A stretch of DNA of 64,000 nt from Lutraria lutraria (lineage: Eukaryota; Mollusca; Bivalvia; Venerida; Mactridae). Position numbers and translations under genes: made by a program. Under the pieces are notes generated by a model. It did no database searches. It was not told the DNA's origin and saw only the letters and a list, made by a program, of their open reading frames with translations. Position 1 is the stretch's first letter, and every line of letters begins with the position of its first letter. Shown piece by piece: positions 35,337 to 50,199 of this stretch. The DNA lies in the NCBI GenBank assembly GCA_964023205.1, contig OZ026838.1, forward strand, positions 24,579,843 to 24,643,842, read 5' to 3'.

Positions 35337-37129
35337 TATTTCAAACCATTACATACCCTAACAAGACACTATTGATAAACACCACAGAGTCAGACATACA
35401 ATGTTATACCATGTACATGCATGTATATTTGTATCAAATTCACTCGAATGTAATGCATTCATTTTATAGAAAAAAAATATTCAAGTATTATATTTGTCAG
35501 CAATTTGATACCCTGTATATGTCTTATTCCTGACCAAATAAATGTAGTACATATTTTATATTTCTTAAATACATTATAATTATATATTTTAAACAATATA
35601 ATTATTGCGAATTTGTGCAATTTTTTTTTCTTTGACTTGAATACTCAAATCACTCAATCCAAAGACAAAATTTAATTAAGAATATCAACTTTGGCCTATA
35701 CAAGGCTAAATGTCTAAATTACCTTAATTCAATATGACAAAAGTCATTAAATATTGTTTATATTATTATAGTTGTTTATCTGATTGTCTTTTTTCATCGT
35801 AAAAGCTAAAATAAAAACTCTTTTTTTTGGTCAAATATAATAATTTAAACCTACTTGATTTGATATATTGCATGGATAATGAAATGTATTAAAATGATAT
35901 CAACGGTTTTGTGGTAAATCAATGTAAAATAAAATAAAGCTTGACAGGAAAAATGCACGTGCATGTAATGGTTTATTTTTTATTCTTGGTGATTTTTCAA
36001 CTCCATGTATGAACATAAAACTCATAAACTGCAATAGTGACACGATTTCATAATTGTTGAGATTATTCGAATCAATTATTCGGTACATAGACTAAAGTCA
36101 GGTTTCCGTCAGACACGCTGCCTCTGATAGATTCCCTAATGTAGTATTAAATTACTTTCAGTTTGAAAAGGCTCACTGTAGGATTTTATATCTATTGACA
36201 TACGGCTGAGGAAATAAGTTTACCATAATTGAAACATGACCAAAGAACACAGAACAGGCGACCAGAGAAACGAACTTGGTAAGCAAAACAATTAAGTGTC
36301 AGGAACTCTCATCAAAAACCGTCCATTTAACCTCGCCGATTTACTTAATTGATTTTAGTTTGTTCTTGCACGTCTAATTGAAGTCTATTTGCTTTTTGAT
36401 AAAATAATTATTCTTCGATAAAATTTCATCTCTGTGACACGGGATACTGTATTGACTTAGTCTGAAAATAAAATTTCATTTGTTTGCGACGTCATGACTG
36501 CGTCCCTCAGAGGGATTTACTTAAAAACCAATTAATTGAAGAAGTAAAAGATGCACGGACTGATTAAAATAGTGAGATTGGTTTTTGACATACAGTATTA
36601 TATTAATTACATGTGGTTAGATCACAGAGGAACTTTGAAAACAACTTTCAGATATGAAATATTCTTGTTTATAACCCACGTGTAGACCTATATGTCTGCC
36701 TTGAATGTTGTGGCGGCATTTTTCTTTTAAAGATGACCCGAAGCTGATTTATGTCACCATTTTCCCCGAATAGAATTAATCTTATCTTTCATAGGAATCG
36801 AAAACGAGTATAAAGACCAATGGGAACTGTTTCCATATGAAAATGTTTTCTTATATATTTTGTATGTATATTTTATGACAATATTATATGTTGAATTTGC
36901 GCTGAATTATTTCCCTTGTTTCTTACTTTGAGAAAACATCCTCCATAACAAACGAAGCATCGTTACTTCACTGATACATTCAGTAGAGAACACAATAAAG
37001 GTGTCGCTCAACAATAAAACAAGATCTTAATAATGGTGTTGATGCTGATTATGCCGCCGATAAAGATGGTGACGTTATGCCGATGATCACTGCAATGATA
37101 ATCACGACGATGATAATAAAATCATGATG

Positions 37130-37500
37130 ATGATATAGTTTGATGATGATGATGATGATATATAATAATATTTTAATGATGATGATATATTTTGATGATG
37201 ATATATAATAATATTTTAATGATGATGATATATTTTGATGATGGTATATTTTGATGATGATACATAATAATATTTTAATGATGATGATATATTTTGATGA
37301 TGATGTATAATAATATTTTAATGATGATGATATATTTTGATGAAGATATATAATACTATTTTAATGATGATGATATATTTTGATGATGATATATAATACT
37401 ATTTTAATGATGATGATATATTTTGATGATGATATATAATACTATTTTAATGATGATGATATATTTTGATGATGATGATACAGTTTAATGATGATTTTGT
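37130..37500. repeat. 43-bp minisatellite of ATGATGATATATTTTG type
   Basis: The word TTTTAATGATGATGATATAT recurs at 37171, 37214, 37273, 37316, 37359, 37402 and 37445. The period is 43 bp except for one 59-bp unit that has an extra internal block. A plain ATGATG microsatellite flanks it on both sides. Confidence 0.85.
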
Positions 37501-38030
37501 TTGATGATGATGATGATTGATGTAGTGATGGTGGTGATGGTGTCGTTGATAGGGATATGAAGGAGGATTAGAATGGCGGTGATGATAAAGATGTTGATAT
37601 GTATTTGTCAATCAATATCATTGACCTAATTTATTTAGCATTCATTATTGTTATAAATGTTAGTACATTGTCAGAACAATAAATATTGTTTTCCAATAAC
37701 AACCATGATAATAAGGCTTTAATTCTATCTAGACGTTGCTAAGCAATACACAATTCATAAAAAAATCATTATAAAACTCGTCAATTAGACCTAATATACA
37801 ACCACCATTATATATTCTCCACAAACATGGGTCTGCTCTTTTACTTTAGAATTCTAAAAAAACAAAATGCATTTGGAAAATTAATGTTCTTATCATCTTG
37901 ACTGCATTTAAAAAAATGAACTAAATGCTGTAGTATTTGAAATTTTAATACATTTTTGTATTAATGTTTTTATATTTATGTTTGTCTGTTGTTTTACGGT
38001 CCACTCGACTGTTAGGGTAATTGCAGAGCC

Positions 38031-38033
<3 letters not shown>

Positions 38034-38069
<36 letters not shown>

Positions 38070-38195
38070 AGAAGATACAGAAGAACCAGGCATTTATATC
38101 CCTACTCTTATCTCGAATACCGTATCCTGTGATTTTCTAAACATAGTTCTTGGCTCGGTAGTTGGATTGGGCTTATATTTCACGTCCATAATTAC
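38034..38195 (-). mobile_element. Truncated tRNA-SINE-like element, family 3 (GA-tailed), copy 1
   Basis: A (GA)n run at 38034-38066 is followed by CAGGCATTTATATCCCTACT, CTTATCTCG, TCCTGTGATTTTCTAA and CTTGGCTCGGTAGTTGG. The same order follows the GA run at 45030. The tRNA head is missing here. Confidence 0.55.
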
Positions 38196-41100
38196 TTTGA
38201 TTTAACATTTAACATACTGTATATAATGCATTTAAATTTTGACAATATGTATATACATTTATAACATATAAACGTTCGTACAAGAACAAAATATAAATGT
38301 AAAATAGAAATGAAAGTACGTGAGTATACGGTACGACACGTATAAAATATATATTGCTTATATGTTTATAAACATTGTAATTATCTTGCTCATCAATAAA
38401 TGTCACAACTATCAAAAAAAAAAAAATAATAATAAGATTTAAAAAATGCGTAAACCCTTTTTCGAATTAATTGGAATTGAGCCTTCATCAAACTCATTGC
38501 ATCAGACATGTTTTAAAAAATATTAACCCGGCTAAATTTTCTGTTGTAAATCAACTTCCCGACAGAAAGACGGACATTGGTTGATGTCCAGATTTTTCTC
38601 GATTTTTAATCATCCATTACAACTTGAGCAGTTAATCAATCGATTAGTTGACCAAGTTTCCACACCATTGAGACTGTTTTTAGTTCATTTCTTCCTACTT
38701 CGGACGCAATCCTCTCATTTGACATTGTTCTGGCTTCATTGAACATCGCTAGCAAACTTCTTAAATCTTTTATTGTTTTCTCCAGCCGTAATCAATATAG
38801 ACCACTGTGAAATTCAACTCGGCACGATGCCATCATCAACTGACCAACCCCGCTGTTGGAGGCTTAATTACATATTGACTTTGAAACTGGACATTAGCTA
38901 CACGAGTAAGGTAAATTGAATTCTGGAAAATTGGCCAATTTCGCCACCAGAAATCTATAGCCGTATATATAATCTCCACTTCCAGCTTCATTAAGGTCTA
39001 ATTACATGTAAAATGTAGCATTTGATAAACACACGTTGTTAGCGAACAAAAGTGTGATAATTTGTGAAAAAAATCGGAAACATGAAATCATCAGTTACAT
39101 GTAGTAAGTCTCCCAGGAACAGATGTCTATATATTGATCAATTGTATCGATTCGTTTGTTTTACGTACTGTTAAAATTGTGTATTGAACTCCGGATACAT
39201 TATTAATTATAAACAACAACAACGTACATGTACTTTGATGTTCAATACACAGAATCTGAAACATTACACATGATAAAATATTCCTGTTTCTAATAAACCC
39301 AACAATGTTTGATACGCAACAGACAATATAGTTCGGAGAAGTATGTAAGAGTTTATCATACCACATAAAATATTAATTAAAAACACAGATAAGCAGTAAT
39401 CAAAACCAAGACGTCGTACAGATAAATAACGCATAAATAATATGGTAGTCTCCCTTGGACTACGTACAAGCGAGCACGTTACTACAAAAAACTGAAATCT
39501 GATTTAGTTTATTAATAAATACCAGATAAGTACGACAAAAATGTGAGTTCTTACAAGTTAGGAGACTTTGTGACGCTGTCTGAAATAGTTTAAACGAACA
39601 TGTTCCCTTTGAATGCCAAGAATTTGCATATTTTTCTTTTATTATAAACCAGTAGAATTATTAATCAGGAAATAAGATACATGAAGCTGATTTGAACTTT
39701 CAATAACGTCTGTTAAAAAAGTTAACAATTGTTTGTGACCATACTTTCTGTTCTTTTTGAGAATTATATATTTTTAATGACATTTTTACAATATTGTAAT
39801 TATTTTCGGTAAGGTTTACGCCTTTCAACTGACTTATGGGTTATGGACATGGTTTGAACGATATAAAAATAAAATTCTGGACACTTCGTAATATTCTATT
39901 CTGGTCATCACTAGTTCATAGCAAGTGACCACCATTTTCAATGTTTTCTTAGACGAAAGCAGTGTCTACGGCTTTTGGAGAAAAGCAATATTCACGATAA
40001 ACATTGAAACGAGTTTCGGGAATAGATAATTTTCTCGAATTTCCACAATTTTAACGTTCCGAGTGGCCGGGTCAGTGACATGGCTACTTCTTATTGATCT
40101 GAATATTGATTTTAACCGCTTTCTTGAGACTTTCATACCACGCACGATTTCATTATATTTAATGTTCAATTATCAGCGTTGCCATGGAAACCATTATGAT
40201 GGATTTTCTTACATGAAACTTATTAGTTTACGTTTCAAACGTCCGATGGAAAGGTCTGGTCAGTATTATGTTATTGACTTTTGTCTCTCGAAGCTTTAAA
40301 CCAAACTTTAGATGATGTTTCGCGTGATTTTGTTTTCCTTGATTCTTATCTTAGAATTCAATACAGTTCTCGTTGCCAAATAAATAGATTATATTCAGTG
40401 GTATTAGGAAATTGTATTCGGTCGGTCAAGCAAAGGTTCCGTGACTGAAATTCTTCAGATATATTAAACACAGGCCTGGACGCATTCGCGCTTTCATTAA
40501 GTAATGTCGTCATAAAAGGCAATTTCCGAGTACTATTCCTTTTTCACTATAGAGAATTAGATTTTAAGTCGCCGGGCACCTAGAGGATACGTTTGATGTA
40601 TTAGATAGAAATTGGAGTTTGTATAAATAAAATATGTTTTGTCCAGAGAAGAACCACGGGGACTCCGGGCCAAGAAAGCAATTACGTGGCGACTATCCAT
40701 CAAAAAGTTTATCGCCGATGCGAATGTTTTCCCCGATCTATTCTTGTACGTACGTGATTGTTTTTTTTTCATATATATATTTATATAGCCGTGTAATAAT
40801 GACAAACTTGAAAGTTATCCTGACCTTATAGGAATTTCTGTTTTGTACGAAGTTTTGGTCAAAATTTGGAAATTAATTTATCCAAACTGTATTGTTTTAT
40901 ACTTACAAAGCATTTAAAATATTCGATGTGAATTAACATAATTTGTTGAATATCCTTCCGTGAAATTCATATAATTTTACATCAAACATGAGTTAATTGT
41001 TTTTTATACCCAGAAAAAATAGAATTACAACTTGGTACAATATTGAGTCTTAATAAAACAGTCGACCATGTAACATTTTCGCATATAACTGTAAGCCGGT

Positions 41101-41460
41101 TGATCACAGAATTATGAAGACTTGATTCTTATTTCATGTACAAACTATAATCCGTTTATTAAAGGATAAAGTCCGACCAGGCACGTTGAAGCTAAAAATA
41201 ACAAAGTACACCAGTATTTGAAAACTTCCAATTAATTGTACAAATATATGATAAGTTCTAATAATTCGTTAATTCATCGTATAATGTGCAAAATGTACAT
41301 GTACTTACTAAGCTTAGTTTAGCGCATTAAATATTCAATGCTTATTAGTTCTTGGATTTGAAACTAATTACATTTTGGTACAGGATTAGTTTTTCTAATG
41401 ACGTTAAAAATGTTGTTTTTTCAACATAAACTAAAACGACTGCGTGACAATGTTCTAATC

Positions 41461-41627
41461 AAAGTACTGATAGTACTCATGATAATTGAACTTACCGTGA
41501 CAGACCTGAACTGCAACATGGAACGGGATCTTGCAATTGCATGGCGGATGTAGATAAAAGTAGTACATGTACTGTACTTAGGTCCGCAGGCATTTTTAAG
41601 CTGAACTATCGTTCAGTTTCTAAAATG
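41461..41627 (-). repeat. Dispersed repeat family C, inverted copy
   Basis: The complement of the family: CTGCAACATGGAACGGGATC and GCAATTGCATGGCGGATGTA, ending with TTCAGTTTCTA, the complement of the 5' border seen at 57341. The middle differs by a deletion. Confidence 0.55.
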
Positions 41628-41654
41628 AATTCGTAAATATAAATACCCCCTTTA

Positions 41655-42020
41655 TTGAACATCTATCTAATTTGTGTTAGAATAGAAGAGAACTATTTTG
41701 TTATCTCAGTAACAATTCTGAATCTAACAAATTTTAAATTACATAATAATTATGTTAAATTATATTATATTATTATAGAATGCAATTGGCTTAGTGATAT
41801 TCGCCGAAACTACATAAATTGTGTATCTACTGACTTTTCAAATGAAAAAGGTTCGCAGTTGATTTTTCTTAACGGTGAAAAAAATCTTTTACAAAGACTA
41901 TTTAGTATAGATTATATAAGGCAATATTTCATTGATAATGATGCAGAAAGCATGTTCATCAGACGCTTGTGTAAATTTGTGTATGATATTCTTACAAGGT
42001 ACAAACATCTATCTCTGTAA
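41655..42020 (+). pseudogene. Possible LINE 3'-end ORF remnant
   Basis: An open frame on the plus strand contains CNWLSDIRRNYI and ends FIRRLCKFVYDILTRYKHLSL-like sequence. This recalls the Cys/His-knuckle and closing helix at the C-terminus of some non-LTR polymerases (C-x-x-x-x-x-x-R-x-x-Y-I, then a final KFVY helix). The resemblance is weak, and it could be a chance ORF in AT-rich DNA. Confidence 0.3.
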
Positions 42021-42499
42021 TATATATATAGGGACTCCTGAAATAAGTGAATTGTCATCATGTATTTGTTTTGTGTACATACCATTTAACTTTTTCTCAT
42101 TCACTAGTTATACCTTGTAAACTTCTTGTGGTTTCGTTTTCGACAAGAAGATTACGCGGGTCACAAATAATTCTAGCTCTTAGAAAATCAGCAAATATTT
42201 TGCCACATATTATATTACATGGTCTCTCTTGCGCATTTATATACGCATGTATGTTTGTCTTTTAATAGACACAGTAACCATAGTTACTTATGTCTTTTCA
42301 TGTGTATATAATTGTTTGTTCTTCTTCCATTGCCTTTTTTCTCACTTATTCTGTATTTTGTTTGCAAAAATGTTATCAAATGTATATGTTTATCACCGTA
42401 AAGGTGAAATTAAAGAGTATATATATATATACATGTATCTACACAATTCTGAATTTCATTTTTTTTTTTTACAACTGACAAACATTCTGTGAAAGTGTA

Positions 42500-45000
42500 A
42501 AAACGTGTTAGATGTATATGTAAAACAATATATAATGGATAATTGCAAGAAGAACTTGGGTCATAAAATGACTAGTTTAGGTCCTAGCCGCAAAAATCAT
42601 ACCTATGAATAATAAATCACTTCCACCCAAAAATTGTACAACAAATTCCAAAGAGTTTCTGATCTTTTATGGACACTAATATTTTTTTGTGATTTTATTT
42701 TTAATTGGATGATTTTTGGCTGAAACTTTCTGTGTCGGCTTTTTTCTTTACAAGCTTCTAATTTATCATCATTTTGCCTTGATTCTAGATGCACCAAGTT
42801 GTAGGGTATGCCCCTTTAACTATCTACATAATTATACGCGAGTATTGGAATACAATTAAAAAAATGTATTTAGCACTGGAAATTGCTTTGAATTCAATCT
42901 TTTGTATACATAAGTTCAATCCTCGTAATGCTCAAGCACGTTTTAATTCAGCATGATTAAACTCGACATCGTATTAGTTCGTCACCCCCTTTAGTGAAAG
43001 TAAAAGCTTTGATTGCATCTTTTGGTTCCGGGAACTTTTATTCCGCAACTAACACGATAATCGAATTCTACCGCAAAGCAAACTTCTCGATTATTTTACG
43101 ACATTCAATAAGTTATTATTTTATGAAATTTAATTAAAACCACTGATGAATGGTTGTACTAGAAAAAAGCTGTTTTAACTCCGAGAGAAATTTAATTGTT
43201 TGCGTCTCACACTATTTTGATTTCGTATGAGAAAATGACAAGTTTTTGCGTTCGAACAAAGCTACAGCATTGATTTATTTTAATTAGCGATTTGAAGAAG
43301 TTTAGTTTATGGCTTATAACGAAACATTAGAAATTCATTATGGTTTGGAACGCCATGTTTTTTAATTTTACAGTTTTGATCGATGTATTTCTGAATTTAT
43401 TGCCATAGATCTATAAAATAATGTCGCTTGTAGCAATAACAAATAGCAAATATATTATACCAGGCAGCTGCTAGTTGACTGTGTTGTTAGTTAACTGAAA
43501 TAAAATATTGAACGAACGTGATTACAGTAAAGACATAAAGGCATGTCCTAAAACGTATGACATTTTTTTTGTCGTCAAAATTTTATATCTTTTTGGAAAA
43601 GTTAAGAATACTTCTGTGTTGGCACGAAAAACGGTATCATGTAACATACTGTTGTGAAAACGGCTGTAAACGATATTGCAATCATGTAAAGCTCAGCATT
43701 ATGATGTACATATGTGCATAAAAAGCAATTTAATATGTGTCAATACTGATGTATTTAACTGTTGCTTCCTTATTTTTAGTGACCGCTTACTAGGGCCATC
43801 ATCCTAACATTCACGACAGAGAGCCCTAGTAATTAGATTTCAAAGCGACTCGCATTTTACGTGCGTGCTAACATTATGTAGGTCCTTTTAGTACTTTGAT
43901 ACTGTCTTAACATTGTATTCCTTATATAGACAAATATAATGTTCAAACATACGTTCAGACATTATATACAATTTCTCCATTCAATATCTAACACAAACTA
44001 CCCATTCATTCAATACACGAATATTCTTATAAAACATATCTCCGTCTAACTCTGCAATGCATTAAATGCTCGCCTACGATGCCTTTTTTGGCATCCTAGA
44101 TATAAAAAGCATCAATGTAGGTTTTCTTACTATACTTATTTCATCTTAATACATATGTATACCAAGCTATTATTTATATATCAAATATCCTAGTGGTATA
44201 TGATCGGTAATCCACCACTCAAAAACACTTCATGAATCAAACTAGTCTTATATGTTTTGCAATGATTGATACGTCTATTCCTACATATAAAATCACCATC
44301 GCGGACGTCACTATAAATAAATGACCGGACATGGTATAGACAATCTGCTGTTACGGACAGACATTAGGAAGTTGCAAGAAACCATTCGGTAGAAGAAAGG
44401 AATTTCATACAAATGTTTTTATAACATATGTAAATCAGAGATTATGATCGACGCCGATTGAATATTTACCGCATATTCATCGTAACATGGTTTGTTTGTC
44501 TTGTAAAAGAAGAATAGAAGATGTACACCGCCACAACCTAACTATTCCTGAACCCTAACATGACATTCACACTTTCCAGATTTAACTGTCCAGAGCCAAT
44601 CATATTCACGGTTATTACAGCTGCATCGGCTATTATTATTCTTAATGCTATTGTTGTTGTTGCTGCTGACGCTGAAGCTGGTGTTGTTTTATGATGTTGT
44701 CGATTCAGACTCAGTCGACTCAGATTCTACTTTAAATCAAAGGCTTACTTCAGCTGTGGTATGAATTTAAAAGATATAAGTTTAGACATGCATATTGTCA
44801 TTTTCGTTGTCAATTGGAGGGTCTTGTATTCTATTCTAAGGATTGCTTAACTATTACTAGAAAACAGTGGCAATAAAGGTGATGCGTTAAAAAGTATAAC
44901 AAAAGGTAATGCTTGGTACGAAAGGTGATAATTCTAGTATATAATTCAAAAACTGTAGCTCAAACCATCACTTTTCATAATTTTCCAAGGCGCTGGCAAA
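42500..45000. other. Intergenic stretch without recognised gene
   Basis: AT-rich unique-looking sequence. There is a short GTTGTTGTTGCTGCTGACG run near 44652-44671, and I see no coding exon with splice signals or homology. Confidence 0.4.
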
Positions 45001-45021
45001 CTATTCCCAAATGTTGTTTGT

Positions 45022-45026
45022 TTGTT

Positions 45027-45070
<44 letters not shown>

Positions 45071-45320
45071 GGATGGGATACATGGAGGGAATCGGGCATT
45101 TATATCCCTACTCTTATTTACTGATTCTTTATCGTGTCCGATGTAAAGCAACAATACTCGCCTCTCCCATTCCTGTGATTATCTTAATACAGCACTGGGC
45201 TCAGTAGTTGGGGTTGGAACCGTAAAATGCGTCCCTGAAATATCTAAAGCCGAGATTCGACCCCACAACAGTTCCATTATCAATCCAATGCGTTACCCCT
45301 AAACCACCCAGCACCCCTTA
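45022..45320 (-). mobile_element. tRNA-derived SINE, family 3 (GA-tailed), copy 2
   Basis: On the minus strand the head at 45320-45235 has an A-box in GTGGTTTAGGGGTAACGCAT and a B-box GGGTCGAATCTCGG. The body (CCCAACTACTGAGCCCAGT) runs down to a (TC)n run, seen as GA on the plus strand at 45030-45067. The body is shared with 38034-38195. Confidence 0.65.
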
Positions 45321-45329
45321 TTTTCAAAT

Positions 45330-48300
45330 GTTCCCCGCTGAAAAGTTCCTTATTTCCTCGGATTTTACTTCTCCCATATTGTACCCGGTAATTTGTGGCC
45401 AACATTATCCTGAAATCATTTAGACTTTTTCCCTTTTAATTTGCTTATCATACTTGTTGATAGCCATCATTATTGGACTAAAAGAGATTGTGGGCGCCCA
45501 TGATATTCTTACATACCCTACATTGCAAGCTGTCTGCATTTCATCCATAAATGATGGTCTTGTTACAAAAAATTAGAATCAATACCGATTTTTATCTTAT
45601 AACTACGAATTTTCCCTGAAAGATTTCAAGATATATTTATCTACAGTCCCGCGTCTTGCTTAAAGCATTTGCGTTAAAAATTGCTATTGACCAAAATAAT
45701 GCCAGCGTATTGGACTTGACAGCTATCTGCCCGCAATTTATACAGAAACTCGTTCTAAGTCCTTAATACTAAAAATGAAAATCGATGAAACTGACCAATA
45801 TGAAGATAAAATATACACTAGCGAATTTCGTGTAGAATATCCATCATTCTCCGTTTCCATGGCAACTGGTCATAATGGAACATTAAATGTAATAAAATAG
45901 TCAGAAGTATAATTTAAGACCGAAAAGAAAGGTCACACACAGAAATGTTAAAATCAATTGGCGATGATCAATGGCCGTAGACTATTCTGAAATTTGATTT
46001 ACTGGGGCCTCGGGTTATTCTCAAGCTATCAGTCTTTTCATAGATCGTTAATGGAATATCGCGCCAATGTCCGAAACAGATAGGTTTTTTCAATTATTCT
46101 TGTTTTTCAAAACTTCCCCCCGACAAAGCATTATAAAGTAATTCGAAATTCTGGACGCGACCAGTAACGCAATTAGGGCGAGAGAGTGACTAAAATTGGA
46201 AAAGGGACTGCGGAAATTACCCCTAATATAGGGCTTTGGTTACAATAAATTGCAAGAACTTACATTAGCCGAAATGAGATTATAAGTTTACAAAAAAGCG
46301 CTCCAATGTCTACGAGCGGGACTAATGATTAGGAATGGACAAGTAAAGGTTTGGTGTAATTAAGTTATGACCTGACCATGTCCTGTAGCTTCTATGGTGA
46401 AACATTGTTTCTTACAACCACTTTCCATCCGTGCTATGAGTGGGTTCATAATAGGTCTTACCATATATAGGCGTATAAAGCGTATATAGTAATCTAATAG
46501 TAAATTATGAGTTCATATATACGCTTGTCTTTGATGATATTTTTTGGGGTAAATTCCAGCTTTGTAGAAAGAACGTAGAATTTTAGTGTTTGGAAATTGA
46601 ACTGCAGTTTAACCTTCCATAGCTGTCACTCGCTCGGTGCGCATGAATTTTGACGCGGGCATAATTGCTACGTTTTTTTCTTCATCGTCTTGACCTAAAA
46701 ACAAATCACTTAAAAAGTGTCGTGAATGTTCTTCTACTTTGTTACTTGCACTCTTAAGATCCAACATTTTGTTCCGTTTGCGCGTGAATAGTTCTTGTTA
46801 GCGTTTCTGTGCGGTTTTCGCGGATAATCGGTTGAATACAAATAAAGCAACAACTCGATGAACGTCAATGAAAGACGTTTCTATAAACATTGATAGATAC
46901 ATATTATTAAACGCTAGACACATTGTCTGAACGAAAATTGAAATGCCTTAATTGTTATGGAATTAATAAAAATGAATACGGAAGGCGGCCGGCTATATCC
47001 TTACATACCGATCAGAGAGGAAACGGTATTGCGTTATACTGACTCATATATTTTATATATATATTAGGAAGGTCAGTATGCCTACAACGATAATGTTAAT
47101 AACACGGGGCGAGTTCATCTCGCTTTTAGAGAACATTTTCCGGAACGTATTAAAGGAAATATATATCTACTTTTGATCTGTTCAAACGGGTCCATGTAGG
47201 TGCATCTAAGGTATACTAGTATTTCAACTGCTAGCAATGTTGCCAAACGGACACAGATACTTGAGACCGGCCTCGCGAACCTTTAGCACAACATGTTTTA
47301 AATAAGGATGGATAAAATAAACTCCAACAACAAGTCATTGGTCAGAAATGTTGTGATAATCAAAATACTTATGATTTTCTCATTAACAGTACGGTATGTT
47401 AGCTACTTTCAATTTTTTGTAACTTTAACAACGTCTTTGTTAACTACAATGAGGTAGCAATAATTGATAAAAGCTTGTATTGAAATGAAAGAAGATTGCA
47501 TGGTCTCACAAACCAAGCTTTTGATTGGTTCATTACGTACGCATTATTTAAATTGTCCAATGAAAAAGCTTGTATTTGGAGACAAGACTAAATCGAAAGG
47601 AATAATAAGCCGCTGTTAAGAAACCTCTTGTCAGGACACCAAGATCGTCTATGACAAACATTGAAGTTTTGTGGGATCTTTCTACAAGATGATAATTGGT
47701 TAACAAAATAATTATTGCGCTGGAAAAAAGAATTCAAACTTGGCTTAACTTGTTTGATTTCGCTATTTTATCATTTATGTAATTCGGAGAAAGTGCGCGC
47801 ACAGGCAAGTCGTAAAAGCAGCTAGTCTCTAACATGCTACAGCTAAACGATTGTCAATCCTTTTTCTGCGCTCGTAGCTTAAATTATTATTGCATTTATG
47901 TAAGTTTTAATTTTGTTTGAATAGCAAACTTTATGGATACGCTCGTTTTATTTCAATCATGACGGGATGTAATATACAACTCAGATGTGTGGTATCAATG
48001 GACAATTTGCTATAAAACCATCATTTGAACTTTTCTCGTTAGATGTAATTGTAAATGAACTGAATCTCTCTATATTTCCAGTTAATTTACTAGCATAAAA
48101 TTGAATTCGCGATGAAACATCAAACAAATGTATCGATTGGAACTCACTGACACTAGAACGATGACTAAATTTAATCAAATTCAATCATCGTGAAAAATAT
48201 CATGAATGCCAATCTGCAATAGAATAATTATTGATTAGAATTTTTATTTGAATTCAAGATATTATACTGGCCATACAGACGAGTTGTTTGAGAATAAAGT

Positions 48301-48620
48301 GTTTAAGTACGTTTTATCGTCTGCTTCGAAGCTGGAGGATGAAAGCTTACAAGTGTGTTTGTGAAACCTTGTTAGTTTCAGAGTTTTTAAAAATATTGCC
48401 ATACTCGTCAGAAACACATTTGACTTAAGACAGAATGGGGGTCAAATGGTAAGTCAATAGTTTCATTAAGAATTCGGATGAATTTGTGGAGAAATCAGAC
48501 GTATATTGGATTCTAAAATATGGACATTTTTAATTACTTGAGACGTTGTACACGCTTAAAGGCGTGGGACTCCGCTTCAGACTGACAGAAAAAAATCGAT
48601 AAAATGAAAAACAAGCCTCA
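45330..48620. other. Intergenic stretch without recognised gene
   Basis: Apart from the family C fragment at 46591, I see only AT-rich unique sequence and a (TA)n-rich hairpin near 47040-47070. No coding evidence. Confidence 0.4.
46591..46680 (+). repeat. Dispersed repeat family C, partial copy
   Basis: CTTCCATAGCTGTCACTCGC then TCGGTGCGCATGAATTTTGA matches 57368-57404 nearly letter for letter. The 3' half of the family is absent. Confidence 0.6.
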
Positions 48621-48630
48621 CCCAATTAAA

Positions 48631-48700
48631 GGGCACCTGTCTATAAAGACCACGTTGTGTCTTTCCTAAGGGTGGTCATTGTTCTCTGGGTTGATTGTAT
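48631..48700. mobile_element. Short palindromic element, TA-flank family, copy c
   Basis: The left half GGCACCTGTCTATAAAGACC is answered by a right half GGTGGTCATTGTTCTCTGGG. The complement of the right end starts CAATCAACCCAG, with TA beside it. About 70 bp. Confidence 0.5.
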
Positions 48701-49559
48701 TTATTAAGTACATTGTATCTGAAGGCTGTGACATGTGATGTAATTTATAAACATACCCTTTATATCATTGAAGCACATTCATTTCACTTCTTATCAAACC
48801 TTTTCTCAAATCAAACGTGTTTCCAGATTTAAAAAATGACCAAAGCTAGATGTTTAGCCCTCTTTAATTCAAGTATAGATGTAGACCGTAACTAAATAAT
48901 TCCTACCGTTCTTTGTGATTATAATTCTCTATCAAACTCAATAAAATAAAAAAAAACGGATTGGACACAATGCTCTCCTCACGGCCATTTATATTGATTG
49001 TTGAGTTTAGCAAGTGCCAACTTTTACAGTATTTTCTACGGCTATTATCAAAGCTTGACAGAAATCAGAGAGATTTAAACGAGGGATTGTAAAAATGTTG
49101 AACTCGCTCACAAATTATATCAAATGGAAATGAATAGTGCGTTCTGACACACTAAGATCGAGCTATCAGAATAGCCACGAATGGTCAGACGAATCTCAGA
49201 GTGGATATCGATCAGTTGTAGATGCGATGGTCGTAAAAGTTAGACTTTTATTTAGAAAAATGGAAAAATTAGATTGGTCAGCTGCGGAGAGACGAATTTG
49301 CGTCAGTTATTTCGTGTGTGCACGCTTTGAGACAAAGTCCATTTGACCCGAAAATTAAAAAGAATAAACAGACTGGTTATTATTTTTATATTGGATATTT
49401 CTATGGTCATAACCCGAAACTGACGACCAGTCAAGCCGAAAACTAGAAAATTTTATAACGGTCAGTTTATTGGAAAGGTTTGTCATTTCAAGGGACGAGA
49501 TTCCGAGAACGTATGACATTAATTTTAACGTTCAAAAATGATGTACTGGTATAGAATAT

Positions 49560-50160
49560 TGTAATAAATCCTCATAGATTGTCCTTTTGCGATCTTGGTT
49601 AATGCACGATAGTTTTATACGATCATGTGATTTACATCATAATGATATCGTGAATACCAAAGTAAATACTGAATATAAGAAAAAAGCATTCTCATATCAC
49701 AGCATGGAAGTTTGGAATAGTATACCAATTGAAATAAGATTTGCATGTACATTATCTACTTTTAAACAACAATACAAGAACTACTTATTTACTCAACAAA
49801 TATAATCATGTATGTGTCTGTCAATTTTAATAATGTGTTGTTTTTTTGTTGTTGTTGTTGTTTTATATATAGAATTTGTGATTGTGAGAAAATGTTTGTG
49901 TTTTGTGTATGTATGAGTGTGTATGTATATATAATTGTCTAAATTGTAATTAACTTTATTCAATAACTTTATTCAATAATTCAATAATAATACATCAGTT
50001 GTATTTGTTATATTAGATGTGTACAAATTGTTCAGTTTTTAATGATTGCTATTATTTTTTAAGATGGCCACATTGTAAAAAAGTATTGTTTCATTTTCAT
50101 TATTGTTAATGTTTCATTGTCTTTATGTGTAACCTTCTGTAAATAAATAAAGTAAATAAA

Positions 50161-50199
<39 letters not shown>

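Noticed and set aside
44913..45207. Arg/Glu-repeat open frames
   Set aside because: They are translations of the GA microsatellite in the tail of the family 3 SINE.
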